Below are positions 39,095 through 47,324 of a stretch of DNA of 64,000 bases, piece after piece. The DNA is from Streptomyces griseocarneus (lineage in GTDB: Bacteria; Actinomycetota; Actinomycetes; Streptomycetales; Streptomycetaceae). Numbering within the stretch: position 1 is the first letter of the stretch; each line of letters opens with the position of its first letter. A model generated the notes under the pieces. The model did no database searches. It worked only from the letters and a program-made list of their open reading frames with translations, and was not told the origin of the DNA. The translations under genes were made by a program, and so were the position numbers. Location of the stretch: the NCBI RefSeq assembly GCF_014655595.1, contig NZ_BNBL01000012.1, positions 1 through 64,000 of the forward strand, in the 5' to 3' direction.

Positions 39095-41692
39095 ATGCCG
39101 TCGTTCTGTCCCGCCTGTGGTTCCGCGTTCGTGCAGGACGCGCGCTTCTGCATGAAATGCGGGAAGGAGCGTCCGGAGGGCGACGGGGCGGCCGGGTCCG
39201 CCCCGTCGGCCGTGGCCACGGCTCCGGCCCAGGCTCCGGCCGCGGCGCCCGCCCAGGCCCCGGCGGCGCCCGCAGCGCCTCCGATGCCGGCGACCGTGCC
39301 GCCCCCGGCCGCGCCCCCGCCCGGGCAACCGCACTTCCTCGGCGCCCCGCCCGGGTACGCCCCCCACCCGCAGCCCTCCCGCGCCGGCCTCTTCCTGAGC
39401 CGCACGGTCGGCGGCGACTGGCTGGGCGCGCTGAAGGTGACCGCGTGGCCCACGGCGCTGCTCCTCTTCCTCGCGGTCGTGATCGCGGCGCCGTCCGCCG
39501 ACACGTACGAGGCCGCCGAGTTCGGCAACTTCTCCGACCGCTTCCAGGTCGTCGTCGCCCTGCTCCTGCAGGGCCTCGGCGCCACGCTCGAGGTCGAGAT
39601 GCGCAGCGGCGGACTGCTGTCGATGTTCATCCGGGGCAGCGGCTCGGTCTCCGTGTGGCCGCTGACGATCACGCTCCTGTGGTCGGTCATGGTGGCCCTC
39701 GGCTCCAAGCGGCTGCGCGACGCCCGCCCGGCCGGCGCCGGAGGCGGCGCGGAGGCGGCGGTGCGCATCGCGCTGCTGTGCGGCGTCGTGGTGCTGGTGC
39801 TGGGCCTGATCGGCCAGCCGGACGTGCCGGTCGTGTCGGTCTCCACCACCCCCGTCCTCGCCGCGCTGTTCTCGTGCGCCCTGGCGGGCGTGGTCAGCGG
39901 CGCGGTGCTCTGCCGCGACGCGATGGCCGCGCGCCTGGGCGCGGACGCGCGGATGGCCGTACGGGCCTGGGGCACCGCCCTGCGCGCGCTCGGGCTGACG
40001 ACCGGCCTGTGCGCGCTGGTCGCCTTCATCGTCGTCGCCTCCCACCAGGAGGACGCCGGCGACTGGGGCTGGCTGATCATCCTGCCGGTCCTGGTCAACG
40101 CGGGCCTGGCGGCGCTGGGCCTGTCCTGGGGCGCGGGCATCGAGGCCTCCTCCACCGAGCACAGCAGCCGCCAGGAGGGCAGCACCCTCGGCCTCTCCGA
40201 GCTCGGCGAGGCGGCGGGCGGCTGGGCGCAGGCCGGTGCCGTGCTGCTCGGCGTGGTGTGCGCGGTGCTGCTGGCGGTCCTGATCGCGCGGCGCTCGGCC
40301 GACCGCCGCGAACAGGTCCTGTCCGGCGTGTTCTTCCTGGCGGCGCTGTGGCTGCTGTCGCTGGTCTCCGGTGCCTCGACGGAGATGTCGACGGGGTCGT
40401 CCCCGATGTACCGCTCGCGCGGCGTCGAGGCGTCGGTCGGTACGAACTCGGGTGAGCTGCTGCTGTTCGGCCTGCTGTGGACGGCGGGCGCGGTGCTGCT
40501 GGCGACGCTGGTGGTCCGTGCGCCGGGCGGCCTGGGCGGCGGCGGGTTCGGCGGTCCCGGTGGCCCGGGCGGTGGCGGCGGGTTCGGCGGGTTCGGCGGC
40601 CCGGGTGGTGGCGGTGGCGGTACGACGGGCTTCGCGCCCGCGCCGCCGATGCCGCGGTTCGCGCCGGAGGGCTCGACGTCGGCGATGCCGGTGCTGCCGC
40701 CGCAGACGCCGGCGCCGGCCGCTCCCGCGACTCCGCCTGCTCCGGCCGCTCCTGCGGCTCCGCCTGCTCCGGCCGCTCCTGCGGCCCCCGAGGCTCCCGC
40801 CGCGCCGCCCGCCCAGGGCCCGGTGCAGTCGCCGCCGGCGGCTCAGCCGCCCACCGCTCAGCCGCCCGTGGCCCAGCCGCCCACGGCCCAGTGGACCCCT
40901 CCCGGCCCGCCTTCCGCTTCCTCCATTCCTTCCGCCCCCTCAGCTCCTTCCGCCCCTTCCGCCTCGCGTACGCGGCTCGTCCGGCGGCCGCTCGTCTGGG
41001 TGGCGGCCGGCCTGGCTGCGTTCCTGGTCGGTGGCGTCGTGACCGGCGGTGTGATGCTGGCCCGCAAGGCCGACGACAAGCACGACAGCGCGCACAAGAA
41101 CGACAAGCGCGTCGTCGTCACCCCCTCGGCCGGGGCGAGCGGGGCGCCGTCGTCGGCCGTGCCGAGCACGGGGCCCACGGCCGGGCCCTCCCCGTCCGAC
41201 GCCCCCTCGCCGCTGGCCTCCGGCCCGGCCGCCGTCCCCTCCGGCTACTCCATGGTCGACGACCCGATGGGCTTCAAGTTCGCGGTCCCCGAGGGCTGGC
41301 AGCGCAAGGAGAAGGGCAGCTTCCAGACCGACTACGAGCCGAGCACGGGCGGTTCGTACATCAGGGTCGGCCTGGTGCTCAAGAGCAAGCGGTCCTCCTA
41401 CGACCACTTCCTGGAGCTGGAGAAGACGCTCCAGGAGAAGAACAGCACGTACAAGCGGGTCGCGCTGGAGTCCAACACCTTCCAGGGTCTCCCCGGCGCC
41501 CGCTGGGAGTTCACCTGGACCGATCGGGGCACCGGCAGGACGATGCACGCGATCGACCAGGCGTACTCGAACGACGCGGGCACGGAGTACGCGATCTACT
41601 TCCAGGCGCGCGACGAGTACTGGTCCGGTTCGCGGAAGGTGTTCGATACGGCGGTCTCGACGTGGACCGTCATCCCGGTCGACTTCAACTGA
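39095..41692 (+). CDS. Large zinc-ribbon membrane protein of unknown function
   Basis: 865 aa. An N-terminal zinc ribbon (FCPACG and FCMKCG: C5, C8, C19, C22) should be cytoplasmic. An Ala/Pro linker leads to about eight to ten hydrophobic helices (residues about 115-500). A Gly-rich then long Ala/Pro-rich low-complexity segment (about 510-620) follows, then another helix (WVAAGLAAFLVGGVVTGGVML) and a C-terminal extracytoplasmic domain (YSMVDDPMGFKFAVPEGWQ... to STWTVIPVDFN). That last domain resembles sensor-like ends of Streptomyces Ser/Thr kinases. ATG 39095 has GGAG upstream. Function unknown; envelope sensing is a guess. Confidence 0.82.
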   Translation: MPSFCPACGSAFVQDARFCMKCGKERPEGDGAAGSAPSAVATAPAQAPAAAPAQAPAAPAAPPMPATVPPPAAPPPGQPHFLGAPPGYAPHPQPSRAGLFLSRTVGGDWLGALKVTAWPTALLLFLAVVIAAPSADTYEAAEFGNFSDRFQVVVALLLQGLGATLEVEMRSGGLLSMFIRGSGSVSVWPLTITLLWSVMVALGSKRLRDARPAGAGGGAEAAVRIALLCGVVVLVLGLIGQPDVPVVSVSTTPVLAALFSCALAGVVSGAVLCRDAMAARLGADARMAVRAWGTALRALGLTTGLCALVAFIVVASHQEDAGDWGWLIILPVLVNAGLAALGLSWGAGIEASSTEHSSRQEGSTLGLSELGEAAGGWAQAGAVLLGVVCAVLLAVLIARRSADRREQVLSGVFFLAALWLLSLVSGASTEMSTGSSPMYRSRGVEASVGTNSGELLLFGLLWTAGAVLLATLVVRAPGGLGGGGFGGPGGPGGGGGFGGFGGPGGGGGGTTGFAPAPPMPRFAPEGSTSAMPVLPPQTPAPAAPATPPAPAAPAAPPAPAAPAAPEAPAAPPAQGPVQSPPAAQPPTAQPPVAQPPTAQWTPPGPPSASSIPSAPSAPSAPSASRTRLVRRPLVWVAAGLAAFLVGGVVTGGVMLARKADDKHDSAHKNDKRVVVTPSAGASGAPSSAVPSTGPTAGPSPSDAPSPLASGPAAVPSGYSMVDDPMGFKFAVPEGWQRKEKGSFQTDYEPSTGGSYIRVGLVLKSKRSSYDHFLELEKTLQEKNSTYKRVALESNTFQGLPGARWEFTWTDRGTGRTMHAIDQAYSNDAGTEYAIYFQARDEYWSGSRKVFDTAVSTWTVIPVDFN

Positions 41693-41769
41693 CCCCCGGG
41701 GGCCGGGCGGGGCCTCCCCCATAGACTGCACGTGTTTCTCCAACCGACGAGTCTTCGGGAGTCCCCGCC

Positions 41770-43056
41770 GTGACCGAGTCCCCCTCCGAACACAGCGCTG
41801 ATGTGATCGTCGTCGGGGCGGGCCCGGCCGGCTCCACGACCGCCTACTACCTGGCCAAAGCGGGGCTCGACGTCCTCCTGCTGGAGAAGACGGCCTTCCC
41901 GCGCGAGAAGGTGTGCGGCGACGGCCTCACCCCGCGCGCCACCAAGCAGCTGGTGGCCATGGGCATCGACATCTCCGAGGAAGCGGGCTGGCTGCGCAAC
42001 AAGGGCCTGCGCATCATCGGCGGCGGCGTCCGGCTCGAGCTCGACTGGCCCGACCTGGCCTCGTACCCGGACTACGGACTCGTCCGCAAGCGCGACGACT
42101 TCGACGAGCAGCTCGCCCGCCAGGCCGTCAAGGCCGGCGCCCGGCTGTACGAGCGCTGCAACGTCGGCGCCCCCGTCATCGACGACCGCACGGGCCGCAT
42201 CACCGGCGTCGAGGCGAAGCTGGGCGAGGAGAAGACCCCGGTCACCTTCCACGCGCCGCTCGTCGTGGCCGCCGACGGCAACTCCTCCCGGCTGTCGCTG
42301 GCCATGGGCCTGCACCGCCGCGAGGACCGCCCGATGGGCGTGGCCGTCCGCACGTACTTCACCTCCCCGCGTCACGACGACGACTACCTCGAGTCCTGGC
42401 TGGAGCTGTGGGACCGGCGCGGGCCCGGCCCGGACCGGCTGCTGCCCGGCTACGGCTGGGTCTTCGGCATGGGCGACGGCACCAGCAACGTCGGCCTCGG
42501 CGTCCTCAACACCTCCGACTCCTTCAAGGAGCTCGACTGGCGCGAGGTCCTCAAGGCGTGGTGCGCCTCGATGCCCGAGGACTGGGGCTACACCCCCGAG
42601 AACATGACCGGCCCGATCCGCGGCGCCGCCCTGCCCATGGCCTTCAACCGTCAGCCGCACTACACGCGCGGCCTGTTGCTCGTCGGCGACGCGGGCGGCC
42701 TGGTCAACCCCTTCAACGGCGAGGGCATCGCCTACGCGATGGAGTCCGGCCAGCTGGTCGCCGACGTCATCGTGCAGGCCCACGCCCGGTCCTCGTACGC
42801 CCAGCGGGAGCTGGCGCTGCAGCGCTACCCCAAGGTCCTCAAGGACACGTACGGCGGCTACTACACCCTCGGCCGCGCCTTCGTGAAGCTCATCGGCAAC
42901 CCCAGGGTCATGAAGATCGCCACCGAGCGCGGCCTGACCCACCCGTTGCTGATGAAGTTCACGCTGAAGATGCTGGCGAACCTGACGGACCCGACCGGCG
43001 GCGACGCCATGGACCGCATCATCAACGGGCTCTCGAAGGTGGCTCCGAGGTCCTGA
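41770..43056 (+). CDS. Geranylgeranyl reductase family flavoprotein
   Basis: 428-aa FAD-dependent oxidoreductase. VIVVGAGPAGSTTAYYLAKAG is the dinucleotide fold, FPREKVCGDGLTPRATKQL the family signature with its Cys, and LLVGDAGGLVNPFNGEGIAYAMESG the second FAD motif. Members reduce isoprenoid double bonds; in actinobacteria one subgroup (MenJ) saturates a menaquinone isoprene unit. Position between menG and nuo makes that the leading idea here. A TAGACT box lies at 41725. The stop codon lies in the first unit of a 14-bp tandem repeat. Confidence 0.9.
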   Translation: MTESPSEHSADVIVVGAGPAGSTTAYYLAKAGLDVLLLEKTAFPREKVCGDGLTPRATKQLVAMGIDISEEAGWLRNKGLRIIGGGVRLELDWPDLASYPDYGLVRKRDDFDEQLARQAVKAGARLYERCNVGAPVIDDRTGRITGVEAKLGEEKTPVTFHAPLVVAADGNSSRLSLAMGLHRREDRPMGVAVRTYFTSPRHDDDYLESWLELWDRRGPGPDRLLPGYGWVFGMGDGTSNVGLGVLNTSDSFKELDWREVLKAWCASMPEDWGYTPENMTGPIRGAALPMAFNRQPHYTRGLLLVGDAGGLVNPFNGEGIAYAMESGQLVADVIVQAHARSSYAQRELALQRYPKVLKDTYGGYYTLGRAFVKLIGNPRVMKIATERGLTHPLLMKFTLKMLANLTDPTGGDAMDRIINGLSKVAPRS

Positions 43057-43088
43057 GGATGGGGTCCTGACGATGAGGTCCTGACGAC
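43047..43088 (+). repeat. Three tandem 14-bp repeats at the end of the reductase gene
   Basis: GAGGTCCTGAGGAT, GGGGTCCTGACGAT and GAGGTCCTGACGAC follow each other without gaps. The gene's own TGA is in the first copy, and each copy contains TCCTGA. Confidence 0.9.
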
Positions 43089-43136
43089 TCGACCCCGCGG
43101 CGCGTAGCGGTTTCCGCGGCGCGATGGCGGGTGGCG

Positions 43137-43164
43137 GGGGCCGGCCGCGACTGCGGCCGGCCCC
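43137..43164. terminator. Terminator between reductase and membrane-protein genes
   Basis: A 12-bp G/C-only stem (43137-43148 with 43153-43164) with a GACT loop. It lies between convergent genes and can serve both. Confidence 0.8.
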
Positions 43165-43186
43165 TGCGGCATGTCTGCCGCCAGGC

Positions 43187-43744
43187 TCAGTGGGCCGCCT
43201 TGGTGTGGCGGGCGCGGACGCGGTCGGGGTAGCGGGCGGTGAAGGCGGCGGGGAGCGCGAACCCGGCGACCTGTATCGCCGTGCACACTCCGGTGCCGAG
43301 GTCGTTGGCGTCGGCGACGGCGAGCGCGGCGGCGGCCAGGGTGAAGGCGGCTGCCCAGGCGGCGGTGATCGCGACGTTGATGTGGCGGAAGACCGGGGTG
43401 TTCCAGACCTCCGGCGGGGCCTGGCGCTTGGCGATGCCGGTGGTGAACGGGCGGCCGACGGCCAGTGTGGCCCAGGCGGTCAGGGCGAGCCAGCCCAGGG
43501 ACATGGCGCCCCCGAAGTGCTGCAGTGCGCTGTGCGGGAGGGCGAAGGCCAGGGCGGTCAGGGCGGTGAAGAAGCCCGCCGTGCTGAATTCGAGTATCAG
43601 CGATTCCCCGGCGGTGCCCGCCGTCCGCTCCTTGATCAGCAGGGCGACGGCGGTGACGAGCCCCGCGGCGGCGCCCCACTGCCAGCCGGAGGAGGAGACG
43701 ATCGCGAAGGCGATCCAGGGCAGGAAGCCGCGCAGGTAGTTCAT
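43187..43744 (-). CDS. Polytopic membrane protein, unknown function
   Basis: 185 aa, about six predicted helices. It starts MNYLRGFLPWIAFAIVSSSG, with charged loops (LIKERTAGTAGES, GIAKRQAPPEVWNTPVFRHIN) and a basic C-terminus. I do not recognise a family with confidence. AGGGGA precedes the ATG. Divergent from the PadR gene with operator-like repeats between, so it is the probable target of that regulator, as PadR proteins often control an adjacent membrane or export protein. Confidence 0.78.
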   Translation of the reverse strand: MNYLRGFLPWIAFAIVSSSGWQWGAAAGLVTAVALLIKERTAGTAGESLILEFSTAGFFTALTALAFALPHSALQHFGGAMSLGWLALTAWATLAVGRPFTTGIAKRQAPPEVWNTPVFRHINVAITAAWAAAFTLAAAALAVADANDLGTGVCTAIQVAGFALPAAFTARYPDRVRARHTKAAH

Positions 43745-43815
43745 CGGAAGTCCCCTCGTTCGGTGGCCGTGGCCGGCCGTGTCGGCGCCGGCCCCCCGGC
43801 CGACATTCCAACTAT

Positions 43816-43860
43816 GACATGTCAGTTCTGGACTGTCCACCCTCGACATGTCTGTTGTGG
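43816..43860. promoter_or_regulatory. Candidate PadR operator: direct repeats with GACATGTC cores
   Basis: Two 16-nt direct repeats (GACATGTCAGTTCTGG at 43816 and GACATGTCTGTTGTGG at 43845) each begin with the palindrome GACATGTC and are 29 bp apart (about three helical turns). The second covers the -35 region of padR (CTCGAC, then 17 bp to TAGAGT at 43865-43870); the first lies near the opposite promoter. Confidence 0.65.
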
Positions 43861-43877
43861 AGGGTAGAGTGGTGGCC

Positions 43878-44405
43878 ATGAGCCTGAGACACGCGATGCT
43901 GGGCCTGCTGGCGAACGAACCGGCCAGTGGATACGACCTGATGAAGGGGTTCGAGACCTCTCTGAGCAACGTCTGGCCGGCGACGCAGAGCCAGGTCTAC
44001 GGCGAGCTGGCCAAGCTCGCGAAGGCCGGCCTGCTGGAGGTCTCGGCGGAAGGCCCCCGCGGCCGCAAGGAGTACGCCATCACGCCGGACGGCCGCGTGG
44101 AGCTCCACCGCTGGCTCACCGAGCCCCAGCCCGACACGCCCCGCCGCAGTGACGCCCTGCTGCGGGTCTTCTTCCTCAATCACCTCACACCCCTCGAGGC
44201 GATCACCTATCTCACGGGCGAGGCCGAGCGTGCCGGCCGGCAGCACGAGGCGCTGACGGAGCTGGAGGGGCAGATCGACTGGGGCGACGACCCGCTGTCC
44301 GTGAACGGCCGGCTGGCCTTCGAATACGGCCTGCGCTTCACCGCCATGCGCGAGGAATGGGCCCGCTGGGCCGCCGAGGAGCTCAACAAGACCCGGGGGC
44401 AGTGA
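43878..44405 (+). CDS. PadR family transcriptional regulator
   Basis: 175 aa. The winged HTH is SLRHAMLGLLANEPASGYDLMKGFE...VYGELAKLAKAGLLE with GRKEYAITPDGR as wing. The C-terminal part is the Vir_C-like helical dimerisation domain (AITYLTGEAERAGRQ...). ATG 43878 is 7 nt after TAGAGT, indicating a leaderless message; the in-frame ATG at 43848 lies inside the operator. Likely represses itself and the divergent membrane protein; the inducer is unknown. Confidence 0.92.
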   Translation: MSLRHAMLGLLANEPASGYDLMKGFETSLSNVWPATQSQVYGELAKLAKAGLLEVSAEGPRGRKEYAITPDGRVELHRWLTEPQPDTPRRSDALLRVFFLNHLTPLEAITYLTGEAERAGRQHEALTELEGQIDWGDDPLSVNGRLAFEYGLRFTAMREEWARWAAEELNKTRGQ

Positions 44406-44572
44406 AGGGTGGGGTGACGCCGCGCCCTGCCAATACGCAGCGAAACAACCGACATTCACCCCTTCGGGTAATTTCCACACGGTTTCGGCGTGTCCGCTTT
44501 GCGGAATTATCGAGGTAAGCCCGGTTCCGGTTGGGGTCGGAACGGCTACCACGTGGAGGGGATGTGGTCGTC

Positions 44573-45274
44573 ATGCACGACGCGAGGAGACGTGCCCGAC
44601 GGCTCGTCACCGTCGCGGCGGCAGCCCTGTTGCCGACCGTGGCCCTGCCGGTGACGCCCGCCCGCGCCGCGACCGCCTGCACGGTCAACGGCGTTCCGGC
44701 CCGCGGGCCGTTCGTCGCCGGCACCGAGCGCGGTGACCTCATCGTCTGCGACGCCGTCGACGGCGGGACCGTCGTCGACGCCCGCGGCGGCGACGACACC
44801 GTGATCCTCGACGGCGTCGTGCGCGGCCGCGTCCGCGCCGGCTCCGGCGACGACCGCGTCACGCTGGGCCCCGCCGGCGTCGTGGAGCCCGGCGCGTCCG
44901 TCGACGCCCAGCGCGACGACGACACCGTCGACATCGCCGGCGTCGTCCGCGGCGACATCGATGGCGGCGCCCAGAACGACGCCCTCACCCTCCGCGCGAC
45001 CGCCCGCGTCGAGGTGAGCGGCGCCGTCCTCGGCGCCGCCGGCAACGACCTCCTGCGTGCCGAACCCGGCCCCCACCCCTACGCCGGCCGCGCCGACGGC
45101 GGCCCCGGCGCCGACCTCGTCGACCTCCGCACCACCCTCGCCCCCACGGCCCGCGCCCTCGGCGGCAACGACTTCCTCCACGCCCACGTCGCCTTCGCCC
45201 TCACGGACGGCGGCCCCGGCTTCGACATCTGCCGCGTCGACGCGGGCAACCGGCCCGCCGCCTGCGAGCTCTGA
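44573..45274 (+). CDS. Secreted RTX-like (calcium-binding beta-roll-type) protein
   Basis: About 233 aa. Signal peptide MHDARRRARRLVTVAAAALL... with cleavage near PARA. The mature chain is built of irregular Gly/Asp repeats (ARGGDDTV, AGSGDDRVTLG, AQRDDDTVDIAG, GGAQNDALTL, GAAGNDLL, GGPGADLVDL, GGNDFL) like haemolysin-type calcium-binding repeats, though less regular than GGxGxDxUx. Four Cys, including a final pair, suggest disulfides. GTG 44564 is an equally possible start since GGAGG lies 4 nt before it. No toxin or enzymatic domain is present. Confidence 0.75.
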   Translation: MHDARRRARRLVTVAAAALLPTVALPVTPARAATACTVNGVPARGPFVAGTERGDLIVCDAVDGGTVVDARGGDDTVILDGVVRGRVRAGSGDDRVTLGPAGVVEPGASVDAQRDDDTVDIAGVVRGDIDGGAQNDALTLRATARVEVSGAVLGAAGNDLLRAEPGPHPYAGRADGGPGADLVDLRTTLAPTARALGGNDFLHAHVAFALTDGGPGFDICRVDAGNRPAACEL

Positions 45275-45373
45275 CCGCGGCCGCCCCGGCTTCGTCGCCC
45301 GAACTCCGCCCGCCGTGCGAACGCCCCCGCACGGCGGGCGGTCCACGCCGGGCCCTGGGCGGGCGGTGACATC

Positions 45374-45568
45374 TCAGGTGCCGAGTGCTCCGCGTTTGAC
45401 GCTACGCAGCAGGGCGCGGACCCCCGCCGCTGGGGCAGTGAGGATGGTGCGGGGCTCGTCGCTTTCGCGTATCAGTATCGAGTGGGCGGCGGCTGCCAGC
45501 TCGAGGCAGTCGGGGTTGTCGTCCGGCCCGGAGAAGGACGACTTCTGCCAGCCGATGGACGCGCCCAT
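45374..45568 (-). CDS. DUF397 domain protein
   Basis: 64 aa. Typical DUF397 layout: IGWQKSSFSGPDDNPDCLELA, then HSILIRESDEPRTILTAPAAGVRALLRSVK. The family accompanies HTH-DUF5753 (WhiJ-like) regulators in Streptomyces and probably binds or modulates them. It starts 3 nt after the stop of the second DUF397 gene, so both follow the regulator in one operon. Confidence 0.9.
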   Translation of the reverse strand: MGASIGWQKSSFSGPDDNPDCLELAAAAHSILIRESDEPRTILTAPAAGVRALLRSVKRGALGT

Positions 45569-45571
45569 GGC

Positions 45572-45757
45572 TCAGCCCAGGGTGCCGGTTTTGACGCCGG
45601 TGACGAAGACGGCGAGTTGCATGGGCGTCACCGTGATGACCGAAGCCGGCATCTGGCTCTCTCTCACCTGAAGCATCCCCGCCACCGGTCGTATCTCCAG
45701 GCAATTGTTGCCGCCTCCGCCGCAGAAGGAGGAGCGCTGCCAATCGGTGTCCGGCAT
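45572..45757 (-). CDS. DUF397 domain protein
   Basis: 61 aa. Begins MPDTDWQRSSFCGGGGNNCLEI and ends with a helical VFVTGVKTG stretch. ATG 45757 has GAAGGGA 7-9 nt upstream; the in-frame GTG 45772 overlaps the regulator stop (GTGA) but gives a longer N-terminus than the family normally has. Middle gene of the WhiJ-like operon. Confidence 0.9.
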   Translation of the reverse strand: MPDTDWQRSSFCGGGGNNCLEIRPVAGMLQVRESQMPASVITVTPMQLAVFVTGVKTGTLG

Positions 45758-45768
45758 TTCGGATCCCT

Positions 45769-46620
45769 TCACAATGCGTTGGCAATATCCCTGATCAGGT
45801 CACGAGATTGCCTCTCGCCGAGGCTAGTTCCCTCCATGGCGGAAATCAGGTCCCGGTACGCGCCAAGTTCTGCTGCGTCGCTGAGGAACGTCGCACCGTG
45901 CGCCGAGTCGAGATGGACGGTGTCCAACTGGGGCACTGTTCCACCCGCGTACAGCACTGCCTGCCCTGATCCGGCGAAGCCGTCCGTTTCGAAGGGCATC
46001 ACTCGAATCGCGCATCGTCCCTGTTCCGACATGGCCAACAGGTGCGCAAGCTGCCTGCGGGCCGGCGACCTCCCGCCGAAGCGCATGCGCAAAGCGGCCT
46101 CATGGATGATCGCTGTGAACTCGGGCCCATTCGGTTGGCGGAGGATCCGCGACCGTCTCAGACGATGCGAGATTCGTGCCTCTACGTCTTCGCTGCTCAG
46201 CCGAGGGAAAGCGAACTCGAAGACAGATCGCGCGTAATCCGCCGTCTGCAGCAGGCCGGGCAGGTGAGTGACCTGGTACGAGCGGAGGGATGTGGCTTTG
46301 CTCTCGAGCTCCGTGAGGTCGAGGAAGCCGTCGGGGAGGATTCCGCGGTACTCCTCCCACCAGCCCTTGCCGCGCTCGGTCGCCATGGCGACAAGAGCAT
46401 CGATGTAAGTCGCATCCGTGCAGCCGTATCCGGCGGCCAGCATGCGAATCCGGTCAGGGCTGACCCCGAAGCGGGCGGTTTCGACGTGACTGATCTTGGT
46501 GTGGTCGATCCCGAGCAGCTTCGCGGCTTCGCGGGCGTTGAGGCCTGCCGCCTCCCTCATCTTGCGCAGTTCGGCACCCAGTCTGCGCTGGCGGGCCGTC
46601 GTGGCTGTCCTCGGTGGCAT
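45769..46620 (-). CDS. HTH XRE-type regulator with DUF5753 (WhiJ-like)
   Basis: 283 aa. An N-terminal XRE HTH (RLGAELRKMREAAGLNAREAAKLLGIDHTKISHVETAR) is followed by the DUF5753 sensor region (EYRGILPDGFLDLTELES, QVTHLPGLLQTADYARSVF, GQAVLYAGGTVPQLDTVHLD). This is the architecture of WhiJ and its many Streptomyces paralogues, which act in developmental control with DUF397 and RsbW-like partners; all three components are present here. A 39-bp palindrome lies upstream, and the gene is divergent from the ATPase gene. This is called a paralogue, not WhiJ itself. Confidence 0.92.
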   Translation of the reverse strand: MPPRTATTARQRRLGAELRKMREAAGLNAREAAKLLGIDHTKISHVETARFGVSPDRIRMLAAGYGCTDATYIDALVAMATERGKGWWEEYRGILPDGFLDLTELESKATSLRSYQVTHLPGLLQTADYARSVFEFAFPRLSSEDVEARISHRLRRSRILRQPNGPEFTAIIHEAALRMRFGGRSPARRQLAHLLAMSEQGRCAIRVMPFETDGFAGSGQAVLYAGGTVPQLDTVHLDSAHGATFLSDAAELGAYRDLISAMEGTSLGERQSRDLIRDIANAL

Positions 46621-46662
46621 GGCGGCAAGTTTGCCCGCACAGACTGATGCGGGTCCATCGAA

Positions 46663-46701
46663 GGAGCGACATAGCTACGGAACAGGTAGCTATGTCGCTC
46701 C
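46663..46701. promoter_or_regulatory. 39-bp palindrome between the WhiJ-like regulator and the ATPase gene
   Basis: Perfect 16-bp arms (46663-46678 and 46686-46701) flank a 7-nt centre (GGAACAG); each arm contains GACATAGCTAC or its complement. It lies about 42 nt upstream of the regulator start, in the only divergent control region of the cluster. Likely operator of the XRE regulator, or a combined operator and promoter for both directions. Confidence 0.75.
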
Positions 46702-46874
46702 CGTATGCCCTACGGTCCTACCCACACCGCGCAACGGGGTCGGGAAGACCCGAAGTGCAGCTACCCGCATGCCAGTTGGCGAGAGCCAAAAGACCAGGTC
46801 ATCGGGGGGCCGGGCCACGGATGAACCTCGCGGCGCGCGGAAGGTCAGAGACGACCCCACTGGGAGACGACGCC

Positions 46875-47324
46875 ATGGGCATCGGCACGCTCGACAGTCC
46901 CCGTACCGCCATCGGCCAGGACGACGCCGAGTTCTACGAACTCATCGCACCGGCCACCGCCACCACCCCTCGCCTCGCACGGCAGTTCGTCACCGGCACG
47001 CTCGAGGCGACCGGGCATCCCGCGCTGATCGACAACGCTCGGGTCTGCGTTTCGGATGCCGTGACCAACGTCGTGCAGCACGCGCGCGTGCCGTCTCTGT
47101 CGGTCGAGGTGACCGTGCGGCCGGGGTGGGCCGTCATCGCCGTGCGTGACGGGGACGTGGCCAGACGGCCGTATCACCGGCGGGCCGGGGCGGAGGACGA
47201 AGGAGGGCGGGGGCTCGCGCTGGTGCGGGGGCTGTCGTACGCCTCTGGGGTGACGCTCGCCTGGGACGGGCTGCACCTCATCGGGAAGCGGGTGTGGTTC
47301 GAGCTGAGGGACGGGGGCCGGTGA
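46875..47324 (+). CDS. RsbW/SpoIIAB-like ATP-binding protein
   Basis: 149-aa GHKL-type ATPase domain of the anti-sigma-factor kinase kind. The N box is DNARVCVSDAVTNVVQHA, the G1 box AVRDGD, and the G2 box GGRGLALVRGLS. ATG 46875 has GGGAG 9 nt upstream; an earlier in-frame ATG (46821) lacks support. In WhiJ-type clusters such proteins partner with the HTH and DUF397 proteins, perhaps sequestering a sigma factor or anti-sigma antagonist. It may instead be an inactive sensor. Confidence 0.88.
   Translation: MGIGTLDSPRTAIGQDDAEFYELIAPATATTPRLARQFVTGTLEATGHPALIDNARVCVSDAVTNVVQHARVPSLSVEVTVRPGWAVIAVRDGDVARRPYHRRAGAEDEGGRGLALVRGLSYASGVTLAWDGLHLIGKRVWFELRDGGR

Noticed and set aside
46821..46874. 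Longer start (ATG 46821) for the RsbW-like ATPase
   Set aside because: No ribosome site and an unusual N-terminal extension; ATG 46875 has GGGAG at proper distance.
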